From the NCBI RefSeq assembly GCF_041296385.1, contig NW_027184063.1:1302001-1366000 (forward strand): DNA of 64,000 bases. Reading direction: 5' to 3'. Of this stretch, positions 31,475 to 41,280 are shown in pieces. Source of the DNA: Aphelocoma coerulescens. Its lineage: Eukaryota > Chordata > Aves > Passeriformes > Corvidae. The notes under the pieces were generated by a model, which saw only the letters and a program-made list of their open reading frames with translations, was not told where the DNA came from and searched no databases. Every line of letters starts with the position of its first letter. Within the stretch, counting starts at the first letter, position 1. Made by a program: the position numbers and the translations under genes.

Positions 31475-33027
31475 TCATGTCTTCCCCACTGTCACACAGG
31501 AAGAACCATAGTTCAGTTCTTGGGGTGTTCCCTCTCTTCTAGCCGTGGGACGTCTGCTTCTGGTAACAGGGCCCCTGCTCTGCACTGATGCGATTTGGAA
31601 AAGGCCCTCTTTCAGCTCCTTCCTGAGTTTCTGATGAGTCTTGTCCATCCTATCTTCCATCTTCTCTATGGTCTCTGACAGACTCTTTTCCACAGCTGCA
31701 ATTCTTGCTTGTGTTGGGCCTTGCACAGTGTCTGCATACACCCGGAGCCTCCTCACCACAGAACTCACTGTCTCGTCCCCGTCATTCCACGTCATCATTG
31801 CTAAAGCAGGGGTGTATTCTGGTGGTGTGTGTCGTGCAAGTTTCAGCTGCATCACCGGTGTACATTTTACCATGTCAGGGCTCCTAATTGCTTGGTCATC
31901 TGAGAATATGATCTCTATCACTGCCAGTTCCCTCAGGCGTTGGATCCCCTGTTCCTTGGTCTGGCAGGGGTTTAGCTGACTCTGGAGATCTTCCCGGCAC
32001 AGGCATCTTTCCTTCTTAAGAGCCGTGTCAAGAGACTGAGAGCTTCAGGGCCCCTTGTCATCCCTAGGTCGATACTTAGATCACGTGACAGGGACCCCAA
32101 ATGCCTCGCTTCAGTGCCATCCAGAATTGTACCATTGCCTGCAGTGTCCCAGATTTGGACCATCCAACTTAATATAGTTTCATCAGGCCGTTGGGTGCAA
32201 TCCTTCCTCAGGGTACGAAGGCTCTCTATGGACAGGGACTCGGTAATGATTTCAGGTTCCACTTGCTCTGCTGGCTGTGAAGGTCCTGGCTGCCCATCAT
32301 CATCATCCAGTGGGCAAATGGATTTGGCTTTGTGTTTCTTTCTCTGGACAGGGGCAATTGTTGTTGGTTTAGGCTCCCCATCTGCTTTAGCTGCAGCTGG
32401 AGTGATTGGGGTGTCTGCTGCCTTATTCTCCTGCCCCTCTGGCTGTATCTTCTGCCCTACAGAATCCAGCAGCGTGCGGTTAGCATTAGCCAGGACCCAG
32501 CACATGGCAATGAGCTTTTCCTTTTCATCAGTGTTGTTATTGCAGTTTTCCTTCAGATACTTCCCCACCTCAGCTGGATTCTGAAATTGTTCAGGGGGGA
32601 GGTTCCAGGCTCCTGGGTCAGAAAAGTGCTTCAGGGTCAGGCCTATGTCCTCCCATACCCCACAGCACTTAGGATTTTCTGCAACTGGGGCAGGTGTCTG
32701 GGCAACCCCTCTGGAAATCTCAGCCCTTATTTTAGACAAGCTGGAGACCACATAGAGAAACCCTGCTAGATAACATAACAAGAAGGTGGCATCTTTGACA
32801 TCCAGAGGAAACGGGACACTTTCAAAATGTGACGTGCCAGATCTGAAGGGGAAGAAGGAGATGAAGGGCTGGGAATTATCATCCCCTGCTTTTCCCCTAA
32901 CAAGCTGGGTGTAATTTCTAATACATTCCAAAAGGAAGCTACCAAGGCCAGAATGGGAAAACAACATGACATACACCTTCTCCATGGCTTCCATTACTTC
33001 AGCCAAACTTCGATGAATCACTGCCAC
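31475..33027 (-). pseudogene. gag: ERV-3 Gag, two frames
   Basis: An ATG at 33027 opens 351 codons (matrix and part of capsid, with DETILSWMVQIWD and ILDGTEARHLGSLS). The frame stops at 31972 near the capsid end. A second frame, 31921-31475, continues with a predicted coiled coil (IEKMEDRMDKTHQKLRKEL). No CCHC knuckle is seen. Gag forms the particle core. The pattern matches ERVL Gag by recognition. Confidence 0.75.
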
Positions 33028-33238
33028 CAGGCATATAAAAATGGCAGTGCTGATTCTTATTTCTGACTTCTAAAAGTGTAAGCCAGGGACCCGACTGCCC
33101 ATAGCTGTGGACATGTACTTATGGCTAGCTTCCACAGAAAAATTATTAAATCAAGCAGCATGGTCTTACTGCTGTGCCTCAATACAAAAGTGATTCAAAC
33201 CAAAATGGTTTTGATTTTATTTCCCCAATTCCACGTGC

Positions 33239-33256
33239 CCCTTAAGTTGGGTGCCA
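33239..33256 (-). promoter_or_regulatory. ERV-3 primer-binding-like site
   Basis: In viral sense TGGCACCCAACTTAAGGG begins six bases after the 5' LTR. It is a degraded match to a tRNA-Lys-type site. Confidence 0.5.
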
Positions 33257-33262
33257 AATTTA

Positions 33263-33842
33263 TGTCTCGGTTTTGGAGACAAGACTTCAGGAGGAAACAC
33301 TCTGGAATGAGTGTCTCCTCCAAAGGGAAAAGGACCTCCCCATTTCCTCCACCAGTAAGACAAGTGGGTCACAAGAACTGAAAGTGGGAAAAAACCCGAA
33401 ACTCTTTATTAACACCAAACAAAGCAGGGTAGAACAGGGGAAAAACCATGAAATACAACAAATTCCCAGAGAAGGAAAAGACACACGGGCTTGGACCAGC
33501 CCACCGGGGTCAACTCGCAGGCTCCCTGGACCAGAGGGAAGGCAGGCAGTGAGGCAAGGGGGAGGGAAGGGAAAAAGAACAAGAAAACCCAACAGAGCCT
33601 TTTTCCAGCCAGCTGGAACGCCAAAAAACCCAAGGAGCCGCACAACGCTCACGGCGCACTCCCTCCAAGGCCCTGCCAAGACCCAGGCGCCCCTGAGCCG
33701 TTGGGCTCTAGCCGTTGAACCGACCCTCAGCCGGGTACTGTGGCTCTGGCCCCACCCCAGGTCCATCCTAAAGACACAGCGTCCTTGGGCATTGAGCAGA
33801 GGGTTAAGGAATAAAGCAGCCTCATAACATCACCCCAGGACA
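33263..33842 (-). repeat. ERV-3 5' LTR
   Basis: It is 580 bases, TGTC...GACA in viral sense. The junction with class II beta exon 2 at 33842/33843 is the same as at 539/540, showing that the insertion is older than the duplication. Confidence 0.88.
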
Positions 33843-34387
33843 GTGTTCCAGTAGCGGGCCTGTTTCTCCCCATACAGCGTGTCCCCCACGCAGTGCCCCA
33901 CATTGCTGTCCAAGTGCAGGAGCTGCTCCAGGTTGTAGCTGAACCTCACCATGAACCTCACCTGTTTGGTACCATTAATGAAGCAATACTCAAATTTTAC
34001 CAAGTGCTGGAAGAGCTCTGTGTATGCAGGACACAGGTCAGGGGGTGCCCCCCCAGCAGCCCCCAGCACTTCACAGCAAGCCAAGAGCTCAGGGGGCCAC
34101 CCTGGATGCCCACTCCACAACTCCTTGCTCCACGGCTGCCATGGGATCTTCCTTCCCGCAGTCCCACCCTCATTTCCACCCTTTTTCTTTTTTCTCCCCT
34201 CTGTTCCCATCAATTCCCAGCTACCAACCCCTGCCCCCATCAGTATGGGGGTCCCAGTCTCCCCTTTTAACCCTTTCCCCACTGTTTTCACACAACCCTC
34301 CCATCCCTGGCCCCCGCCTGCTCAGTTTTGGGATCCCACCCTTCCCAATCCCCAATTTCTAAGCTCTCCCACACCTCTCCCATCATT
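33843..34387 (-). pseudogene. MHC class II beta fragment B1 (exon 2 and part of intron 1)
   Basis: Exon 2 (33843-34017) has YCFINGTKQV, LDSNVGH and GDTLYGEKQARYW. It is truncated by the ERV-3 LTR at the same base as copy A, and the acceptor CAG is at 34018-34020. Intron 1 runs to about 34387, where ERV-2 starts, so exon 1 is missing. It cannot make a beta chain. Confidence 0.8.
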
Positions 34388-34638
34388 CTTTTTAGCGGGG
34401 GGGAGGTCCCGGGTTCAGGGGAACCAGCTGGAGACACGAACGCCAATATGATTTGAGCATCATGCTCCAGTTTTATTGTTTACTTACACCAAGTTATACT
34501 TTGCAAAGGTCACGCCCCTTTCCCATGAGAAAGCCTCTAAGCAGCAGGGGAGCTGACCAGTGTATACCCTTTGCCAAGGCTGTTCAAGGCTGCCGGCTAG
34601 CAGGCGCCTTGCAAGCCTATCTTCAGCCTGAGGCCCCG

Positions 34639-35988
34639 TCAGGGTTGCTTCTGCAACAACCCTGGGGTGCCCAAGCTCTCCTGGGGTATCATATGCCCCC
34701 ATTCCACAAGGAATTCCTCTACATATCCTTTGTTTACTTTTTGGGCAATCCAGGCCTGGTCGATTATTTTTCTCAGCCCCACTTTAAGGCAAGAAAAAAT
34801 ACACCCAAGTACTATTAAGCCTAATCTAACTACAAATAGCAATTGGCAGCCTTTTACTTCTAAGGTACGCAGCCATCCGGTGATACTCAGACCCTTAAGC
34901 CCATTTCCAATAGGGTTGTCATTCTCCCAAAGCTTGTGCAGGCCCCTCTGGAGGTCAGAGAGGTGCTTGTGAATTGAGACAGAGTGGTCAGAAAGATTCA
35001 TACAGCACATTCTCTGGAACTTTTCGTCGCTGCGGCCGTGAGCTAGTAGTAGAAAATCAATGGCTGCTTGATTTTGTAATACTGCATGTCTAACACTAGT
35101 AACATCTGTGCTTAGCTCATTAAGCATCTGCGAAGTTATGTTTAGCTCATCCTTCACCCAGCAAGCAAGTTTATGCAAAATAGCGTCAGCCTTGGCTGCT
35201 GAAGCACCAGGTACAAACATAGATGCTTGCCAAATTATACTACGACTCCAAAAGACAGGCTCTTCATTCCTTTTATGTTTGAGCTCATGGATTGAACGCC
35301 GCACCTTGCTTTTAGTGCGGTGGGTGATATTTAAGAGTCGATGCAGGCCTGGATGGAACAGAGTGAGTTTCCCTAAGTAGCACGGTCCTCCATGTGGGCT
35401 GGCTGGAACCCCATTCCGCGCGCGGTCACCGCATATTAAGAACGTACCACTGGGGAGGCGTTTCAGGGCTTGACCCGCGAGGTTGATTCGGTTGTAAATT
35501 GCTTCGGACTCGTGGTTTCTCAGAAACCTGTCTGCAAGAGGGTCGACAGTGGCCCAAAGGCGCCTATTAACATTTAATTGACGGGTAGCGGGAGGCTCGA
35601 ATGTCATGTAACCATCCCCAGTTTGGTTTGTGGAACCCAGTAGATCTAACTCTTCTGGTGTTCCCATGGTGACATTGATGCTTATCAAGAATGCACCTTG
35701 CCAGCAGGCAGGCTGCTGCGCAGGCTTGAGTCCGGTCAGCCCTGAACACTTGCCATTGTTTGTGCCGTTCCCTATCAGGGAGCTGCTGTTTAGCATCCCT
35801 CGGAAGTCTTGCGGGTTAAAATGTGGGACCCCGATTAAACAGGTGCAAAATGGGTCCCCTGGCGTGGCCAGGCTCAGACACATGGAGCCTTGCCCCATTA
35901 AATCAGCTAGGGTGACCCACATGTTTTGTCTCTTCTGGATTGCTGTCAACATTGCGCGGGACCCGGTTAGGATGCTTACGAGAAGCAA
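34639..35988 (-). CDS. env: ERV-2 envelope, alpharetrovirus-like, open frame
   Basis: The frame has 449 codons and opens with TTG, so the first ATG lies about 12 codons in. SU is short. A basic site KSKVRRS precedes TM. TM contains a fusion-loop-like region (ASMFVPGASAAKADAIL), then QNQAAIDFLLLAHG, MCC and NLSDHSVSI, and a membrane anchor (LLFVVRLGLIVLGCIFSCL). The arrangement matches the alpharetroviral TM by recognition. The cysteine expected seven residues before the CC pair is aspartate (DEKFQRMCC), so the SU-TM disulfide motif is incomplete. It survives as an open frame without any other viral gene nearby. Function is unknown. Confidence 0.78.
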   Translation of the reverse strand: MLLVSILTGSRAMLTAIQKRQNMWVTLADLMGQGSMCLSLATPGDPFCTCLIGVPHFNPQDFRGMLNSSSLIGNGTNNGKCSGLTGLKPAQQPACWQGAFLISINVTMGTPEELDLLGSTNQTGDGYMTFEPPATRQLNVNRRLWATVDPLADRFLRNHESEAIYNRINLAGQALKRLPSGTFLICGDRARNGVPASPHGGPCYLGKLTLFHPGLHRLLNITHRTKSKVRRSIHELKHKRNEEPVFWSRSIIWQASMFVPGASAAKADAILHKLACWVKDELNITSQMLNELSTDVTSVRHAVLQNQAAIDFLLLAHGRSDEKFQRMCCMNLSDHSVSIHKHLSDLQRGLHKLWENDNPIGNGLKGLSITGWLRTLEVKGCQLLFVVRLGLIVLGCIFSCLKVGLRKIIDQAWIAQKVNKGYVEEFLVEWGHMIPQESLGTPGLLQKQP

Positions 35989-36033
35989 ACCTCTCCGAAT
36001 GTTTGCATTACGGACAACTCCACTCCATCTCCG

Positions 36034-36423
36034 TCACAATGGATCAGTCCTCGCCGTCAGGGCTGACGGAGGCGATGGCTGCACCTCCTCTCGCAGGAAG
36101 GGAGGGGCCGTAGGCACTGTGCTCGGTTCTCCCGATGGGAACGTAGGAGTTCTGGTGGCTCTCTTGACCAGTGGGTGCACAGGATGCCATGGTGCTGATA
36201 GTGTGGTTTCACAAGCCTTAGACTCCAGCGCATCCTGACGTGTAGGCAATTCAGCAAGCTTCTTGATTACTTCATGCATCATCTCTCGGTGGTTCTCCTC
36301 CTCTTGAGGCTGACCCCCGGCAGCCCTGGCTGGCTCTGGCTCTGTGGGTGACAAAGCCGTAGAGGCTGCTTCACCGTCGGACGATGATCCGCTGTCCGGC
36401 AGAGGGGAGTGGTGCGGTGCCAT
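36034..36423 (-). CDS. ERV-2 leader ORF upstream of env
   Basis: It has 129 codons from ATG at 36423 (MAPHHSPLPDSGSSSDGE), is acidic and Pro/Ser-rich, with a helical stretch MMHEVIKKLAELPTRQ. It is in the same frame as env and separated from it by a TGA at 36034-36036 and about 15 codons. It may be the long env leader or a gag-leader remnant. No family was recognised. Confidence 0.45.
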   Translation of the reverse strand: MAPHHSPLPDSGSSSDGEAASTALSPTEPEPARAAGGQPQEEENHREMMHEVIKKLAELPTRQDALESKACETTLSAPWHPVHPLVKRATRTPTFPSGEPSTVPTAPPFLREEVQPSPPSALTARTDPL

Positions 36424-36530
36424 TTGCGGCCGGGAGCTAGGACTGCTCGTTTCTCCTCTGCTCCACCCCCAGGGTCGGGAGCCTGCGCTTCCACCTTTGC
36501 AGCCATGTTTCCCTCAGACTTTGGAGGGGT

Positions 36531-37120
36531 AACTTCACCTGGTCGGTACCATTAATGAAGCGACACTCTGACTTTACCACGTGCTGGAAGAGTCCTGTGT
36601 ATGCAGAACACAGGTCAGGGGGTGCCCCCCCAGCAGCCCTCAGCACCCCACAGCAAGCCAAGAGCTCAGGGGGCCACCCCAGATCCCCACTCCACAACCC
36701 CTTGCTCCACGGCCACCATGGGATATTCCTTCCCACAGTCCCACCCTCATTTCCACCCTTTTCCGTTTTCTCCACTCCTTTCCCTTCAATCCCCAGCTGC
36801 CAGCCCCTGCCCCCATCAGTTTGGGGGTCCCAGTCCCCCCTTTTAACCCTTTCCCAACCCTTTTCACACAATCCTCCCAATCCCCGGCCCCCTCCTGCCC
36901 AGTTCTGGGATCCCACCCTTCCATTCCCCAATTTCTAAGCTTTCCCATGCCTCTCCCATCATCCCCCAGTCCTCAGCTCCCTTCCCATTCTTGCTTTAGG
37001 GGGTCCCACTCCTTGGCTCACCTCAGAGCTCCATGCCTGTGGCCAGGGGGCTCCCAGCACCACCAGTGCCACCAGTATGGCCTCAGCTGCCCCATCCCCA
37101 GCTCTGGGCAGGTGATGAAA
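36531..37120 (-). pseudogene. MHC class II beta fragment B2 (exon 1, intron 1, start of exon 2)
   Basis: About 60 bases of exon 2 (CRFINGTDQVK) are kept before the sequence runs into ERV-2. Intron 1 matches copies A and B1. Exon 1 (about 37032-37115) reads AILVALVVLGAPWPQAW and ends in a GTGAGCC donor, with the ATG in another frame, as in copy A. B1 and B2 together equal one and a half copies of the same unit. Confidence 0.75.
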
Positions 37121-37499
37121 CCTCCCCTCTCTCCCTTAATTCTGCTCCCGGGGGGCACTGGAGGTGAGGGGCGCCCAGGTGGGGAGGTCTGGGTGCGGCA
37201 GATCTGCTTGGCACCTGGGCAGTCATCAGCGAGAAAAGCTCAGAGTGGCTCAAAATTGTTTAGTGACTTCTTTGGTTGGCTGAGGAAAGGCCCAGGAGCT
37301 GAGAAAAGGACCAGGAGAGCTCCCGCCCCGACCACCAGCATGGAAAACCAGACCCAGTCTGGGGACAGGGATTGCATTTCTTAGCAATGAAATCAGAGCA
37401 TGAGAATGAGAAGGGAAATAAATCTCTCAAACATCCTCCCCCCACAATGGGGATCATCTGGAACAGGGGTCACCAGGTCTCTGCCCAACGGGGGTCACT

Positions 37500-38720
37500 G
37501 TGCATCACCCGACATGGATCCTCTGCTGCGAGATGAAGTTGGAGCAGTGCACGAAGCTCTTCCTGCACTCGGGGCACTTGCAGGGCTTCCCTTACTGGTG
37601 GCACCGTTGGTGTCTGGTCAAGTGAGAGCTCTGGATAAAGCTCTTCCCACACTCGGGACACTTGTAGGGCCTCTCCCCAGTGTGGATCCTCCGGTGGCAG
37701 CTAAGACTATGTCTCTGCCTGAAGCTCTTCCCACACTCAGGACACTCGTAGGGCCTCTCCCCAGTGTGGATGCGCTTGTGCCTGATGAGGTGGGAGTTGC
37801 GCTTGAAGCCCTTCCCGCAGTCGGGGCAGCGGAAGGGCCTCTCATCTGTGTGAATCCACTGGTGCAGGAGAACTCTGGAGCTGGTCTGAAACCTCTTCCC
37901 ACATTCGCCACACTCGTAGGGCCTCTCGCCAGTGTGGATCTTCTGGTGGTGAATCAGGCTGGAGCTCTGTCTGAAGCTCTTCCCACATTCCCCACACACA
38001 TAGAGCCGTTCCCCAGTATGAATCAACCGGTGTTGGATCAGGCTGGAGCTCTGTCTGAAGCTCTGCCCACATTCCCCACACACATAGGGCCGTTCCCCAG
38101 TATGGATCATCTGGTGGTGGATCAGGTTGGTGCTCCGGCTGAAGCTCTTCGCACATTCCAAGCACTTGTAGCGTTTCTCCCTAGCGTGACACTGCTCATG
38201 GACCACCAAGTTTGAATGCTGGCTGGATCTCCCGGCCACCTTCCCGGCACAGGGTGGGTTTTTCCTCCTCACAGCTCCCTGGGCTGCGTTTGCAGCCCCT
38301 CCTCCTGCGGGATCTCCGGTGGTTTTCCTCCCTGTTGGATTCCTGCACTGTGGAGCTGCTCAAAATGGCCTCTTCCACCAGGTGTTGCCGTGGGGATTTG
38401 TCCTCCCTGGGCTCCATCCTCAGCTCCTTGTCTGGGGGAGGAAGGACAAGGAGAGGATGGGATTTGCCTCCGTGCCACAGGGAAGGGGAAGGAGATCCCC
38501 CCCATCCGTCCCCGGCAGGACGGCCTCGGCAGCGGGGTTGTCCTGCAGCCGGGGGCGATGCTGGGCTGGGAGATGGAGCAGGAGAGAGGGGGAAAGGGGC
38601 AGGGACTTCCTCCTCACCTGCCTGGGTGTCCTGGGGCATCTTCCTCTTTCTCACAGCCTCCACCTCCATCTGGCCAAGGTTTGGGAGTGGGAAATCCTGG
38701 TTTGGAGGGAAAAACAAGGC
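37500..38720 (-). pseudogene. C2H2 zinc-finger gene ZNF-2, frameshifted
   Basis: The finger exon has seven well-formed C2H2 fingers (CX2CX12HX3H) with TGERPY linkers in one frame (37592-38205). Past a TAA an eighth, degenerate finger (CPECRKSFVHCSNF) follows. The N-terminal part (38410 down to about 38240, [12 protein letters not shown]) is in another frame. Compared with ZNF-1 one extra base lies near 38231 (gatctcccggcc versus gatctctggcc). An upstream exon with [14 protein letters not shown] ends in a GT donor near 38614. Such proteins bind DNA in the nucleus. The array is well kept, so the frameshift may be recent; an assembly error is the other possibility. Confidence 0.8.
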
Positions 38721-39511
38721 GTGAGTGTGTTGGCTTAGGGGTTGGCTTAGTCCTTCTTAGGGGTTGGCTTAGTCCTTCTCTAGAAGTCACCGGGCATATC
38801 ATGACTGTAAAATCCTCTCAAACACTGTGCTGGATTGAACTGGCATGAGAAATGAACCCCACTGATCTGCCCCAAGAGAGATGAAGGTGGGAGTTACAAT
38901 TCACCAAAGAGATGACAAGAAATACCATGATACAGCTGTAACCCACAAAGGCTGAGTATAACCAGGCACCCTGGGACAAGAGCAGAACGGTGGTGGTTAG
39001 TTCCTGTGCTGAGCACCACCTGGTCCCGCTGCATGCAAAGCAAAAGGAAAGAAAACAAAACCTGTTGGTCGCAGTGGTAGACACACTGTCCTGTCCAAGT
39101 GATGGGTGCAGTCTTGTCGACAGCAGTGGTCACAGTCCTGTTGGAGTTCTGCTCCTGCCCTGGATCTCTTGAGTGCTGCCAGAAGGCCTCAAACCCAGAT
39201 TTTATATGCTCAGGTTCAGGTGGGAATGCTCAGCCCCTCCCCCAGGGCGGGCAGTTTCACAATGGAATGATGTCATCCTGGGAGTCATGGGATTTTTTGG
39301 GAGCCTTGATGGTCTCAGTCCTTGCAGCTGCCCATTGTGCTGGGGCCATTCAGTCCATGATGGCCCATCAGCAGAGGTGAGCCCTCAGGCTGGGTGGGAC
39401 TGTGCTGCTGCTGCTACCCCGGAGGGAGTTATCACAGCTGAGTCATTGGTGTGCAGAAAAAGAAACACTGCCCTGCCTCCCAGGGTTTGCCTCTCCTTCC
39501 TTATCTCATTT
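38721..39511. other. Duplicated stretch, no gene seen
   Basis: This corresponds to 2801-3600. It contains a local duplication of TTGGCTTAGTCCTTCT near 38742-38777 that copy A lacks. Confidence 0.45.
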
Positions 39512-39599
39512 AACAGCCAGCTCCTCATAGCCTGAGGGGTTGGGGGTGCACTGGGCAGCTCCTGCAAAGGACCCATCATGAACAGCTCATCAGAAATGA

Positions 39600-40400
39600 G
39601 ATAAGGGGAGTGGAATGCACAGTTTGGTCTCACCCACAGAGGGCTAAAGTGGCACCCTGCTCCTGTCAGCAGCACAGGCTGGCAGGGAGATGGCATTGTA
39701 AGGTCTTGCTCCACTTGGCTTTCAGCCCACTAACCCACGGGCAGGGTCCCTTCCCACCCCAATCCTTCCGGGCTTCTGGCAGGGACTCGCTTGCCTTTCC
39801 TTCCTCCCTCTGCTTCCAGCTGGGAATGTGCTGGGAAATGTCCAGCAAAGCAGCCTTTGCTGTCTGCTCTGGGAGCCCACCCAGCTGCTGGACCTTGTCC
39901 CCTGGCCCTGCACAGCTCCCGTGGGAGGCACGGCAGGACCAGCACCCTGCGAGCCTCGGGAATGCCCCTCTGGCATCCACGGCACACCCTCCAGGCATCT
40001 GGAATTCCAGTTCCCAGCAAGGAGAAGATGTTCCTGCCCTTGAAGGCAAAGCTCTCAGGAAGGAGCCAAAAGCCAAGTGCTGCAAGATCTTCCAGTGACA
40101 TTTCACTGCCTGCCTTCATCACCTCATCCATGGTTGTTTTAGCTGGTGGATTGGGAACAAAATCAGGGGAGGGCCTTTGGTGGGAGCTGCCCTGGCTCCA
40201 GAGAGACACTGAGAGACAAACAGAGCAGGCAAAGAAAGGCAGAAGAGGAAGGAGAACACAAATACAATCAGCTGAGAAGGTGGCACTCTGGAAACCAGAC
40301 CAGAACTGACTGAAAATAAATGGACAGAAAGAAAGAATTTGGAATTGTGATTTCCTATCAAAATACAATTTCCTGCCTTTCTCACAAACCTCCTCCTGCT
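39600..40400 (-). other. Unidentified conserved block (copy B)
   Basis: It matches 3700-4520, including MDEVMKAGSEMSLEDL. After KGRNIF the frame differs from copy A because of one base. It is unrecognised. Confidence 0.35.
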
Positions 40401-40789
40401 GTCATTCAGCAGGGCTTTCACAAAGTGCTGTGCTGGGAGTGGATGTTCCAGGCTGCAGACACAAGGAAACCCGGAATGGGCTTCTTCCTGCTCCTGGGGA
40501 GTTTGACATCCTCTGCCGAGGAGATGAGGAGGCAGCAGAAGAAAAGGGCAGCTGGGCTTCACCCTTCCACAGGACTAAGAGGGGGAAAGTCTCTCGTCCT
40601 CTCTGTCTCTGCTCCCATAGGGATGTGAAGGCTGATGCCTGACCGCCAAGGGTCACATTCAGGGCCGCCTTCCCGGAATGCTCGTGTGGAATGTAGGGGC
40701 AGCGTGGCAGCACCTGGATCTTGGACAACCCAGCTGCCCCCCAAGTTTAGTTTCTCTATCCCTCTCCTACCTGGGGAGTCCCAGGGGGG

Positions 40790-41280
40790 TTTCCAAGCCT
40801 CTCTTGTCTGGGAATGATTGGGGGGTGGGGATGGTCTCTGTCCCTCTCACCCCACTCAGTGCCTGGTGAGGGTCTCTCTCCTTCTCCCCTTGGCATTCTC
40901 AGGAGGCGCGTGTGAGGGGTTTTGGGGGTGTCTGTGTCGCTCTCACCCCGATGGTGCTTGGGCAGGGTCACTCCAAAGGTGAGAGGGACAGAGACCCCCC
41001 CCGGCATCCCCAGGTATGAGAAGGTCAGAAAGCCCCCCACCCCCTGAGCACACTCAGCAGTGTGAGGGACACAGAGCCCTTGGTCCCCAGTCCCGCACAA
41101 GCATTCCCTGGGGCAAGAGGGATGGAGATGCCCGAGCATCCCCAAGGCTGAAAGGGACAGGGACACTGCCTTGGGAATGCCCTGGAGTGAGAGGGACAGG
41201 GACAACCCCACCAAGCCCCTCCCCAGCATCCCCCAGGGAGAGTGGCACAGAGACCCCTTGAGCATCCCCTGGGCACCGGA
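40790..41280. repeat. Minisatellite, copy B
   Basis: It has the same GAGAGGGACAGGGACA-type units as 4850-5380. Confidence 0.6.

Larger units (their letters stand above)
23296..33842 (-). mobile_element. ERV-3: ERVL-like gag-pro-pol element, broken, with nested insertions
   Basis: In viral (minus) order it has a 5' LTR (33263-33842), a primer-binding-like site (33239-33256), gag (33027-31475), pro (31244-30969), RT (29713-28291), RNase H (28166-27816), integrase (27600-27353 and 25057-24486), a polypurine tract (about 24345-24358) and a 3' LTR. No env lies between integrase and the 3' LTR, as in ERVL. Three later elements sit inside it: ERV-4 in integrase, an LTR-like insert at about 29715-30890, and a solo LTR in the 3' LTR. 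Many frameshifts and stops show it is old. The LTR was inserted in class II beta exon 2 before the A/B duplication. Confidence 0.88.
34388..36530 (-). mobile_element. ERV-2: env-bearing retroviral fragment, alpharetrovirus-like
   Basis: In viral sense a leader ORF (36423-36034), an envelope (35988-34639) and an LTR-like region (about 34640-34395) with AAGTATAAC and AATAAAACTGG follow each other. No gag, pro or pol is present. Beyond the LTR-like end a TGGTTCCCCTGAACC stretch may be a primer-binding site. The element lies exactly at the join of two class II beta fragments. No target duplication is visible because both flanks are truncated. Confidence 0.7.
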
